Counted from the first letter of the stretch, positions 6,245-12,480 are shown. The stretch: 14,540 nucleotides of DNA from AG25 sp035604455 (GCA_035604455.1 DATNIM010000161.1:1-14540); one strand, 5' to 3'. The notes: generated by a model from the letters alone, not told the origin. Made by a program: numbers and translations.

Positions 6245-7404
6245 CGGCGCCCGTTCTCCTCCGCCTGTCTGAAGTGACGCCGCGCCCCGTGTCCTGGCTG
6301 TGGCCGGGGCGGATCCCGCTCGGCAAGGTCATCGTGCTCGATGGGGACCCGGGTCTCGGCAAGTCGACTCTCGCGTTGGATATCGCCGCTCGGTTGTCGC
6401 GCGGGCTCCCGATGCCGGACGGCGCCCCCGGGCTCACTGGTGGCACGGCGATCCTCAGCGCTGAAGATGCGGCAGACGATACGATCGTACCCCGCCTCCA
6501 AGCCGCGGGCGCAGACTTGCGCACCATCGTCCACGTCCCTGCCATGCATCTCGAGGAGGGCGGCGAGCGGCCGCCTGCCGTGCCGGGGGACCTCGCCGCG
6601 CTGCGCCGGGCGATCGATGAGAGCGACTGGGACCTCGCGGTGCGGCTCGTCATCATCGACCCGCTTGTGGCTTTCCTCTCGAGTGACGTGGACAGTTGGA
6701 AGGACCAAGCTGTGCGGCGCGCCCTCCACGCGCTTGCGGAGTTCGCGGATGTGACGCAGGCGGCCGTCTTAGCGATCCGGCATCTCACCAAGGGCACCGG
6801 GCCGGCCCTCTACCGCGGCGGCGGCAGCATCGGGATTATCGGCGCCGCTAGGGCCGGGCTCCTTGTGGCGCGCGATCCCGAGGACGCCACGAAGCGCGTG
6901 CTGGCCGTCACGAAAATGAACCTGGCGGCTGAGCCGCCGTCGCTTGCGTTCCGGCTCGAGGTGGGGGCGAACAATCAGCCGCGCGTCACTTGGGCGGGCG
7001 AGTCTCCTCACGGGGCCGATGTCCTCGTGAGCCAGCCGCACGACGAGGACGAACGATCTGACGCGCAGGATCTCCGGGCATTCCTCCGCGAGTTGCTCGA
7101 GGGCGCACCACGGACGTTCAAGGAGGTGCAGGCGGCCTGCCGCGGCGCCGGCTTCGACGTGCACGACACCACGCTCCGGCGTGCTCGGAAGGCGCTGGGG
7201 GTCAACGTCCATCGGCAAGGGTTTGGGCCCGGGAGCGTAGTCGTCTGGCGCCTCTCGAACGGCCATAGTGAGCACATACCGAGCATAGAGAGCGGCTCTC
7301 AGAGCCCGCTCGATATGCACGGTATGGCTCGGTATGATGCGGCTTGGGGGTGTCCCTCGGACCCTGACGAGGTGGCCCGGGACGCCATGCGGGATGGCGC
7401 GTGA
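6241..7404 (+). CDS. RepA-like RecA-fold ATPase / replicative helicase-type protein
   Basis: This 387-residue protein has a RecA/DnaB-type core: Walker A (GDPGLGKST, residues 35-43), an acidic switch region (SAEDAADDTI, about 73-82), Walker B (RLVIIDPLVAF, D140) and IRHLTKG with H181, followed by GGSIGIIGAARAGLLVARDP (about 194-213). This is the layout of RepA-like ATPases (AAA_25 type) in plasmids, prophages and satellites, where they act as replication helicases. The C-terminal part (about 285-350) holds a winged-helix-like segment (TFKEVQAACRGAGF, TLRRARKALGV), usual in this family. The start overlaps the previous stop, and its own stop overlaps a GTG at 7401. No separate primase domain is seen. 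Confidence 0.85.
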   Translation: MTAPVLLRLSEVTPRPVSWLWPGRIPLGKVIVLDGDPGLGKSTLALDIAARLSRGLPMPDGAPGLTGGTAILSAEDAADDTIVPRLQAAGADLRTIVHVPAMHLEEGGERPPAVPGDLAALRRAIDESDWDLAVRLVIIDPLVAFLSSDVDSWKDQAVRRALHALAEFADVTQAAVLAIRHLTKGTGPALYRGGGSIGIIGAARAGLLVARDPEDATKRVLAVTKMNLAAEPPSLAFRLEVGANNQPRVTWAGESPHGADVLVSQPHDEDERSDAQDLRAFLRELLEGAPRTFKEVQAACRGAGFDVHDTTLRRARKALGVNVHRQGFGPGSVVVWRLSNGHSEHIPSIESGSQSPLDMHGMARYDAAWGCPSDPDEVARDAMRDGA

Positions 7405-7631
7405 CGGCGCGCTCCGCGTCAGGTCGCGACTCTACCGTCCTGCCCCTCCAATCGGCGCCTGACCGGGGGCCGCTCCTGACGCCGGACCAGGTCGCCACCC
7501 TCATCGGAGCGGTGAGCCCGGCCTGGGTGCGCCGCATAGTGCCGTTCAAGCTCCGACTCGGACAGCGGACCGTGCGGTGGTACGAGCGCGACGTCCGCTC
7601 CTGGATCGAGACGCACCGGGGCGCGGCGTGA
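7401..7631 (+). CDS. Small AlpA/excisionase-like HTH protein
   Basis: This 76-residue protein starts at a GTG overlapping the ATPase stop (GTGA). After a short disordered N-terminus it has LLTPDQVATLIG, VSPAWVRRIVPF, KLRLGQRTVRWYERDVRSWIE. That is the helix-turn-helix, wing and final helix of AlpA/excisionase (HTH_17-type) proteins. In the lambda Xis/AlpA class this DNA-bending fold controls excision or activates the integrase operon. It is the second protein of this fold in the operon (compare 5924-6244), which may mean separate excision and transcription roles. Confidence 0.7.
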   Translation: MTARSASGRDSTVLPLQSAPDRGPLLTPDQVATLIGAVSPAWVRRIVPFKLRLGQRTVRWYERDVRSWIETHRGAA

Positions 7632-7696
7632 CGTCTCGCGCCTGGAAGAACGCGGGGCTACCGTTGGCGCCCACCCCTCACGGAGGGCCAGCTTGA
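7628..7696 (+). CDS. 22-residue micro-ORF between two overlapping genes
   Basis: A GTG overlapping the stop of the AlpA-like gene opens a 22-codon frame (starts MTSRAWKNAG, ends HGGPA). Its TGA overlaps the TTG start of the next gene. It bridges a gap that would otherwise break the chain of 4-nt overlaps, so it may be translated simply to keep ribosomes moving into the next gene. No domain can be assigned. It could equally be chance. Confidence 0.35.
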   Translation: MTSRAWKNAGLPLAPTPHGGPA

Positions 7697-7989
7697 CGCG
7701 GCGTAAAAGACCTGCACATATTGTGCAGGTGCGGGAGAACTTGACGCGCGCAGTGCTCAACGCGATCGACGCAGCACCATGCACCTTGCGGGCCCTGGCC
7801 CGGGAGGCCGGCGTCTCGCCGTCCCTCCTCGTCCAGGTCCAGCAGCGGGCCTTCGATGCCACCCCCGAGCTCGCAGCGAAGGTTGCCACGGCGCTCGAGC
7901 GGTGGGGCGCTCGCTGCACCGTCGCCGCCCGGCAGGTCCGGGCGGCCGCGCGCCGGGTTCCAACCCCCCGCACGGGGAGGCAACGATGA
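7693..7989 (+). CDS. Small XRE-like helix-turn-helix protein
   Basis: This 98-residue basic protein has CTLRALAREAGVSPSLLVQVQ at about residues 30-50, a canonical helix-turn-helix (ALAREAGVS turn, recognition helix after SPSLL), followed by a helical bundle segment LAAKVATALERW. It is likely a DNA-binding regulator of the element. The TTG start is chosen because GGAGG (7682-7686) lies 6 nt upstream and because the TTGA overlap joins it to the micro-ORF. The stop overlaps the next ATG. Confidence 0.65.
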   Translation: MTRRKRPAHIVQVRENLTRAVLNAIDAAPCTLRALAREAGVSPSLLVQVQQRAFDATPELAAKVATALERWGARCTVAARQVRAAARRVPTPRTGRQR

Positions 7990-8204
7990 CCGCCGTGCGT
8001 TTCAGTCCCGCCCATGTGGCGGGGCTCCTTCAAGCTGTGCTGGAGCAATCGGAATTCGGTCACCGGACGCGCAGTCGCGCCATGCTCGTCGACTGGCTCG
8101 TCGACACGGCCCGGCGCTTTCGGGCCGTGGGGGGCGAGGCCGCCGACGTCTCCGGTCTGTTGATCTACGCTGGTGACCTTCGGGGGTCGGAGGGCCTCCC
8201 ATGA
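7986..8204 (+). CDS. Hypothetical protein, 72 aa
   Basis: This is a small, probably helical protein (AHVAGLLQAVLEQ, then RAMLVDWLVDTARRFRAVGG) with no family I recognise. It starts at an ATGA overlap with the HTH gene, with GGGAGG just upstream, and ends at an ATGA overlap with the integrase. Its place immediately before the integrase is one often held by small recombination accessory proteins, but nothing in the sequence shows that role. Confidence 0.55.
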   Translation: MTAVRFSPAHVAGLLQAVLEQSEFGHRTRSRAMLVDWLVDTARRFRAVGGEAADVSGLLIYAGDLRGSEGLP

Positions 8205-9292
8205 GCCGCGCCCGCTACAAGGTCGATCGATGGTTCGCCGGCGTTCGGATCAACCGGGCGAGCGGCGCCACGACCGCGGCCGAGCACCGCAAGCGGAACG
8301 ACTTCCTCACGTGGCTGCACGAGACAGGCCGGCTCGAGATCCTCCACGCGATCGCCGCGAACCGGCTCAGCATCCCGCAGTCCTACGCCGCGCACTGCGC
8401 CGGCAAGCTGACGTTCGCCGTCAACGACGTCGTGCTCGACCGCGGGTTGTGGGCCGCGGTCGAGGCCTGGCTCCCGGACTCGGCGAAGGCGCCCGGCACG
8501 CGCGATCACTATGGGCGCATGGTGCGCGCGCTCAAGCGGACGGGCGCGCTCGGCGAGAGCCTCACGGTGCGCGGGCTCGCGCTCGTGGACTGGCAGGCCC
8601 TCTACAACCGCTGGCCCACGGGCCCGGTCATGTGGAACCGGATGCGCGGCACCCTCTCGCGGTTCCTCACGATGGCGCTCGGCGACAAGTACGACCCTTT
8701 CCGGCGCAGTGTCATGACGAAGCTGCCACGCGCCGACGAGGGGGAAGGGCGTGTACCGGACCTGACGCCCGCGCGGTTCTGGGACGTGCTCGCGCACGTG
8801 CCCGAGCCGATGCGGCCGGTGTATCTGCTCATGGTGGGGACCGGGATCGAGCCGGGCGTGGTCGCCACCGCGACGCTCGCGCCCGAGCGCCATGCCGTGG
8901 TGATTCAGGGGCGCAAGAAGGGACGCGAGGGGCTGACCGCGATTCCGGTGTCGCCCGCGCTGTGGACCGCCGCGCGCAACGCGGTGCCCTGCACTTTCAC
9001 GCCCGGGTATCTCTACCGCGTGTGGAAGCGGGCGGCCGTCGCCGCGGGCGCGCCCGAGCTCCGGCTCTACGACCTCCGTCACGCCTTCGGTCAGTGGCTC
9101 GTGAACGCCGGCGTGCCGCAGTCCGTCGTCCAGGTGGGGATGCGGCACAAGACCGCCGCGATGACCGCGCGCTACGTGAAGCAGCGCGACCGCGGCGTGA
9201 ATGCCACCGTCATGGCGGGGGTTCTGTTCGGCCAGAGTCCCGCCGATAGTCCCGCTCCACCGGCACCGCTCCGGTTGGCGAAGGGCGCCTAA
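8201..9292 (+). CDS. int: Tyrosine recombinase / integrase, variant active site
   Basis: The 363-residue protein has an N-terminal DNA-binding part, a SAM-like core-binding domain (about residues 80-180) and a C-terminal catalytic domain (from about 187). Visible catalytic features are a lysine hairpin (GRKKGRE, about 237-243), YDLRHAFG with R293, MRHK with H316, and the nucleophile Y325 (ARYVK). Two positions differ from the textbook set: the motif that usually reads TGLR reads TGIEPG (E217), and the H of HxxR is Y290. It is the last gene of the operon and ends 36 nt from the CCA end of tRNA-Sec, the normal place for an integrase whose target is that tRNA. The start is set by the ATGA overlap. 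Confidence 0.88.
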   Translation: MSRARYKVDRWFAGVRINRASGATTAAEHRKRNDFLTWLHETGRLEILHAIAANRLSIPQSYAAHCAGKLTFAVNDVVLDRGLWAAVEAWLPDSAKAPGTRDHYGRMVRALKRTGALGESLTVRGLALVDWQALYNRWPTGPVMWNRMRGTLSRFLTMALGDKYDPFRRSVMTKLPRADEGEGRVPDLTPARFWDVLAHVPEPMRPVYLLMVGTGIEPGVVATATLAPERHAVVIQGRKKGREGLTAIPVSPALWTAARNAVPCTFTPGYLYRVWKRAAVAAGAPELRLYDLRHAFGQWLVNAGVPQSVVQVGMRHKTAAMTARYVKQRDRGVNATVMAGVLFGQSPADSPAPPAPLRLAKGA

Positions 9293-9294
9293 CT

Positions 9295-9309
9295 CGCCGC
9301 GTGGCGGCG
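9295..9309. terminator. GC-rich hairpin between integrase and selC
   Basis: CGCCGC-GTG-GCGGCG forms a perfect 6-bp stem two bases after the integrase stop, in the 36-nt gap between that gene and the converging tRNA-Sec 3' end. It could stop transcription in both directions. No T-tract follows on either strand, so intrinsic termination is uncertain. Confidence 0.35.
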
Positions 9310-9328
9310 GGTTGTCGCGGTAGGGGTG

Positions 9329-9422
9329 TGGCGGGAGCGTGTAGGAATCGAACCTACCGAGGTCCTTGCGGACCCCAGCTGGTTTTGAAGACCAGTCCCT
9401 CCACCAGGAAGGAGCCGCCCCC
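9329..9422 (-). tRNA. selC: Selenocysteine tRNA, anticodon UCA
   Basis: Read on the minus strand, the gene starts GGGGGCGG at 9422 and ends in an encoded CCA at 9331-9329. It has a 6-bp D stem (CCTTCC/GGAGGG) with a 4-nt TGGT loop, a 5-bp anticodon stem (CTGGT/ACCAG) with loop CTTCAAA and anticodon TCA, a long variable arm with GGTCC-GCAA-GGACC, and a T arm GTAGG-TTCGATT-CCTAC. The extended D stem, UCA anticodon, long variable arm and length of 94 nt are diagnostic of bacterial tRNA-Sec. The acceptor stem pairs at seven of eight positions (one G-U, and a G-A mismatch at the eighth). selC is a well-known integration site for genomic islands, and here it has integrases on both sides. Confidence 0.93.
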
Positions 9423-9434
9423 ATTGGGTTTTCT
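9384..9434 (-). repeat. Attachment-site repeat A (5' half of selC)
   Basis: This 51-bp segment runs from the anticodon loop through the 5' end of tRNA-Sec and 12 bp upstream. It matches 47 of 51 positions with repeat B and 45 of 51 with repeat C. This copy completes the intact tRNA, and it is the tRNA-proximal boundary of element 1. Confidence 0.88.
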
Positions 9435-9451
9435 CGCTGTCGCGAGTCTTA

Positions 9452-9472
9452 TTGTCCCCCCGTTGTCCCCCC
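9452..9472. repeat. Putative integrase arm sites, left pair
   Basis: TTGTCCCCC occurs twice in direct orientation, 11 bp apart, between repeat A and the 3' end of the recombinase gene. The same pair, 18 of 20 positions identical, lies at 12461-12480 by the other boundary. Short paired direct repeats next to an attachment core are typical arm-type binding sites of tyrosine recombinases. Confidence 0.6.
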
Positions 9473-9475
9473 TCA

Positions 9476-10303
9476 TCAGGCGTTCCCCGTCCGGCGCTTC
9501 GCCGTGTCTGCACGGAAGGTAGCGAGGCGAGCCACGCCATCCGAGAGGTCGCGCTCGGACACGATGTCGTAGCGGTCGAAGATGTCGCGCGTCTTGTGGC
9601 CGGTCAGCTTCATGGCGATGTGCTCAGGCACCCCAGCCCGCACAAGGTTGCGGACCGCAGAGCGGCGGAAGTCGTGCGGAACGCGGCCGATCAGGGCCGG
9701 CCGCACCACGCGCTCGAGGGTGCCGTGGCGCACCACAGCGGCGCGGCGACAGGCGGCGTGCCACGCCACGTAGAAGTCCTTGATCCGGCGGCCGTCGCGG
9801 TGGAACACCCACGGGACTAGAGCGCCCGCGCGCCGTTGGACGGTCTGCGTGTGCTCGTGCTGGCGCTCGAGCAAGGCCTTGAGGTCGGGCAGCGCTCCGA
9901 ACGGGAACGTGCGGCCTTCTCTGTTCTTCGTCGTCCCCACCTCGAGGCGCACGACCTGGGCAGCAAAGTCCACACGATCCCAAGTGAGCGGCAAGACTTC
10001 GGACGGCACGCGCCAGCCCGTGAGATAGGCAAACTCAAGCGGGGCTCGCAACGGCTCCGGGAGACCAGCCGGGGTCGAGTGTCGCCCGAGCTTCCTGGGG
10101 CGGGGATGCCATCGCGGAAAGGCGAGGCGCCCCGCAATCTTGGCGCGGGCGGGGGCGTCCCATGTGGGGAACGCGTTCCACAGGCGGGTTCGCCAAACAT
10201 CCGAGCGAGGCGTATCTTCTCCGGGCCACACAAGTTCTGAGCCCTTCCAAGCGCCGTTAGGGGCGAGAACGAGTTCGAGAGGACGAATTCGGTGGATCAC
10301 CAC
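9476..10303 (-). CDS. int: Tyrosine recombinase / integrase, N-terminally shortened
   Basis: From about residue 80 this is a clear catalytic domain: LPEPLRAPLEFAYLTGWRVPSE with R98, the lysine hairpin TTKNREGRTFPF with K126, PHDFRRSAVRNLVRAG with H210 and R213, LTGHKTRDIFDRY with H236 and Y245. All six active-site positions are present. Related integrases are usually near 350-400 residues with arm-binding and core-binding domains. Here the first 80 residues (WKGSELVWPGEDTP and following) do not look like those domains, so the gene appears to have lost its 5' part or been fused to other sequence. It ends about 40 nt from repeat A. The start is uncertain (a GTG-type start at 10303). Function in site recognition is doubtful. 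Confidence 0.8.
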   Translation of the reverse strand: MVIHRIRPLELVLAPNGAWKGSELVWPGEDTPRSDVWRTRLWNAFPTWDAPARAKIAGRLAFPRWHPRPRKLGRHSTPAGLPEPLRAPLEFAYLTGWRVPSEVLPLTWDRVDFAAQVVRLEVGTTKNREGRTFPFGALPDLKALLERQHEHTQTVQRRAGALVPWVFHRDGRRIKDFYVAWHAACRRAAVVRHGTLERVVRPALIGRVPHDFRRSAVRNLVRAGVPEHIAMKLTGHKTRDIFDRYDIVSERDLSDGVARLATFRADTAKRRTGNA

Positions 10304-10336
10304 GAGCCCCAGACCCAGCAGCCTGGTGGGCTCCCC

Positions 10337-10384
10337 GCACCGGCACGGCGGCCGTGGGCGGCGACCCGTCCGCCGCCCCGGTGC
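10337..10384 (+). promoter_or_regulatory. Nested hairpin directly before the NHL lipoprotein start
   Basis: An outer stem GCACCGG (10337-10343) / CCGGTGC (10378-10384) encloses an inner stem GGCGGCG (10357-10363) / CGCCGCC (10371-10377). It ends three bases before the ATG at 10388 and would block ribosome access. No Shine-Dalgarno is visible at this start, so either the structure controls translation or translation begins upstream. Confidence 0.35.
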
Positions 10385-10387
10385 CCC

Positions 10388-11926
10388 ATGAACGCTCGAC
10401 TGGATCTCGCTCTCGCCGCCACCCTTCTCGGTCTGCTCGCCCCGGCGTGCACCGACCAGTCCGCGGTCGCACCGTCGGCCGTGGCACCACCAACATCGTC
10501 CCCCGGCGGCTTCAGCGCCTTCGTGACTTGTGAGGTGACGGTGAGCACGGCAACCCTCTCGTGCGGGCAGGCGACCGCCGCGCCGACGAGCGGCCCCGAG
10601 GCGGGGAAGAGTGGCATCGATCGCAGCGCCGTCACGCTCGGTGGGCAGGGCACCTACGTACAGCTCACCTCGAGCGGGACGGCCTACGACGGCTCCAGCG
10701 TGTTCACGTCGATTGTGACCGTGCGCAACCTCACGACGCAGTCGATGAACACCACGAACGGCACGACCGCCGACACGGGCGGCGTGAAGGTGTTCTTCAA
10801 CAGCGGGCCGAGCGTGACGGGGGGGACGGGGACCGTCACGGTGGAAAACCCGGATGGCACCGGGATGTTCACGGGGACGGCCCAGCCTTTCTTCAAGTAC
10901 AGTTCGGGGGTGGTGCTCGCGTCGGGGGGGACGACGGCAGCGAAGACCTGGCAGTTCACCGTGCCGAACACGGTCACGTCGTTCGTGTTTACCGTCTACG
11001 TGACGACGCAGATCCCGGGCACCCAGGTGTCGCCGCTCTTGCTCTACGTTCTCAACCGTGGCACCGTCGTCAGCAGCATCCAGGTCTACGGCGCCGGTGC
11101 GAACGGGACCGTGGCGCCCCTCGGCACGATCGCGGGCACCAACACGGGCCTGCTCGGCCCGTACGGCATCGTCGTGGATGGCGCGGGCAACATCTACGTC
11201 GCTAATGCGGGCTTCACGGGCACCAACGGCCTCGACATCACGATCTACTCCGCGGGAGTATACGGGAACGTGGCGCCTGCGGCCGCGATACCGGTTTCAG
11301 AAGGCCCGGTTGGCATGGCCCTGGATGGCGCGGGCAACCTCTACGTCACCACAGGCGAGCCCGGCATCGAGGTTCACGGATCGGGGAGCGGATACACGCT
11401 CACAGCCACGATCACGGGCGCCGCGACGGGCCTATACGAAGAACCCGGTGGCATCGCGGTCGGTGGCGGCAATATCTACGCCACCAACCAAGCCACCTTC
11501 TTCAACTCCGGCGTCACCTCCGAGGGTCCGAGCGTCACAGTCTACGCCACCGCGGGGTTGAGCGGGACCGTTAATCTGGCGCCTACGGACACGATCGTGG
11601 GCGACAACACGGACCTGGTCTTGCCGGAGGGTATCGCCGTCGATGCCGCGGGCAACATCTACGTCGCCAACTTCGAGGGCAACACCATCACGGTCTACGC
11701 CGCCGGGGCGAACGGGAACGCGACGCCCATGGCCGTGATCGCGGGCGATAGCACGGGCCTGAGCGCCCCGTGGGGCATCGTCCTGGACGGCGCGGGCCAC
11801 ATCTACGTCTCGAACTCGGACAACAACACCATCACAGTCTACCCGGCGGGGGCGAACGGGGACGTGGTGCCCACGGCCACGATCCAGGGCACGGGGCTGA
11901 GCAACCCACTTTATATTGCCTTCTGA
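10388..11926 (+). CDS. NHL/beta-propeller-like repeat lipoprotein
   Basis: This 512-residue protein starts with a signal peptide (hydrophobic LALAATLLGLLAPA) and Cys21, a likely lipid attachment site, then a Ser/Thr/Pro-rich linker. Residues about 30-220 form a beta-rich, Ser/Thr/Gly-rich domain. The C-terminal part (about 225-512) has repeats of about 50-60 residues built on GI(V/A)VD(G/A)AGNIYVAN followed by ITVYAAGANGN, the NHL/SMP-30-like pattern of extracellular beta-propellers that usually bind ligands or partners. The ATG at 10388 is chosen because the signal peptide begins there; a GTG at 10292 stays in frame. It is divergent from the recombinase at 9476-10303. It appears to be cargo of element 1. 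Ligand and role are unknown. Confidence 0.8.
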   Translation: MNARLDLALAATLLGLLAPACTDQSAVAPSAVAPPTSSPGGFSAFVTCEVTVSTATLSCGQATAAPTSGPEAGKSGIDRSAVTLGGQGTYVQLTSSGTAYDGSSVFTSIVTVRNLTTQSMNTTNGTTADTGGVKVFFNSGPSVTGGTGTVTVENPDGTGMFTGTAQPFFKYSSGVVLASGGTTAAKTWQFTVPNTVTSFVFTVYVTTQIPGTQVSPLLLYVLNRGTVVSSIQVYGAGANGTVAPLGTIAGTNTGLLGPYGIVVDGAGNIYVANAGFTGTNGLDITIYSAGVYGNVAPAAAIPVSEGPVGMALDGAGNLYVTTGEPGIEVHGSGSGYTLTATITGAATGLYEEPGGIAVGGGNIYATNQATFFNSGVTSEGPSVTVYATAGLSGTVNLAPTDTIVGDNTDLVLPEGIAVDAAGNIYVANFEGNTITVYAAGANGNATPMAVIAGDSTGLSAPWGIVLDGAGHIYVSNSDNNTITVYPAGANGDVVPTATIQGTGLSNPLYIAF

Positions 11927-11979
11927 TACGCTCGACGGTTGACGGCTGCCCCGCCCTACCCCCGGGGGGTCACGGCCGC

Positions 11980-12129
11980 GGCGCGCCGTACTACTGGGGC
12001 TCCAACGGCGCCGACGGCCTCGGCCGCATCACGGTCCACGCTGCGGGGGCGAACGGGAACGTGGTGCTCACGGCCACGATCTCGGGCCTGGGCACGGGGC
12101 TGAACTTCCCGACTTTTGTCGTCTTCTAA
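11980..12129 (+). pseudogene. Duplicated 3' end of the NHL lipoprotein gene
   Basis: An open segment encoding GRITVHAAGANGNVVLTATI and ending in VVF copies the last repeat of the preceding gene (TITVYPAGANGDVVPTATI, ending IAF). The similarity continues past the stop codon: TTCTGATACGCTCG after the gene and TTCTAATACGCTCG here. So a block including the 3' untranslated part was duplicated, and its upstream portion is lost. It has no start signal. Confidence 0.75.
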
Positions 12130-12222
12130 TACGCTCGGTAGTTGAGCCTGACTCGCGACCCGCCAAGCATCACCGCGACCACGATCAACGAGCCCGTGCA
12201 GAAAGCTGTGGGCTGGACGTCG

Positions 12223-12274
12223 ACGGCCACGATCGCGGGCAGAACGCGGGGCTGGGCCAGCCGGAGGCATCGCG
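12223..12274 (+). pseudogene. Further fragment of an NHL repeat
   Basis: ACGGCCACGATCGCGGGC followed by an ACGCGGGGCTGGGCC-like stretch matches the repeat unit seen at about 11120-11170 and 11730-11780 of the intact gene. The reading frame shifts inside the match, so it is a decayed remnant. Confidence 0.5.
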
Positions 12275-12460
12275 TTCTAGCACTCTTGGCGGTTGAGGCT
12301 GGATCACCCCAGCAGGGTCGCGAACCCGGGGCGGCGTATTGTTCGACGCCGGTCCGGAGGGCCAGCTAGGCAGCGGGAACTCAGAAGCGAGCCATGTCGC
12401 GGCGCGCCTGGTTATGGCCCTGCGAGCGGCTAAAAACCGTCTCCGGACTCACAGCAGCGG

Positions 12461-12480
12461 CTGTCCCCCCATTGTCCCCC
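12461..12480. repeat. Putative integrase arm sites, right pair
   Basis: This is the same TGTCCCCC pair as at 9452-9472, in the same orientation and spacing, 120 bp inside repeat B. Presence at both ends of element 1 supports them as arm-type sites. The 12280-12460 stretch before it shows no gene. Confidence 0.6.

Larger units (their letters stand above)
5127..9292 (+). mobile_element. Integration/replication operon of a putative phage satellite or reduced prophage
   Basis: Ten plus-strand ORFs run from an RHH-like protein to a tyrosine recombinase abutting selC, with a RepA-like ATPase and AlpA/Xis-like proteins between. Eight of the nine junctions are 4-nt ATGA, GTGA or TTGA overlaps; the other (5924) overlaps by 17 nt. 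Together with the P27 terS further left, the gene set resembles a phage satellite. No capsid, portal, tail or lysis genes are present in the window. The left boundary is not identified: no second copy of the 3' half of tRNA-Sec was found in the window. Confidence 0.5.

Noticed and set aside
5469..6797. Minus-strand ORF of 442 codons
   Set aside because: It is antisense to four coupled plus-strand genes, including the Walker A region of the ATPase. Its Ser/Arg/Ala-rich composition is non-coding.
3834..9292. Second copy of the selC 3' half as left boundary of the satellite-like element
   Set aside because: I looked by eye for GCGGGAGCGTGTAGG-like sequence left of the integrase and found none, so the boundary is left open.
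8165..9424. Minus-strand ORF of 419 codons across the integrase and tRNA
   Set aside because: It is opposite a clear integrase, is rich in His, Arg and Pro as G+C-rich antisense frames are, and runs through tRNA-Sec.
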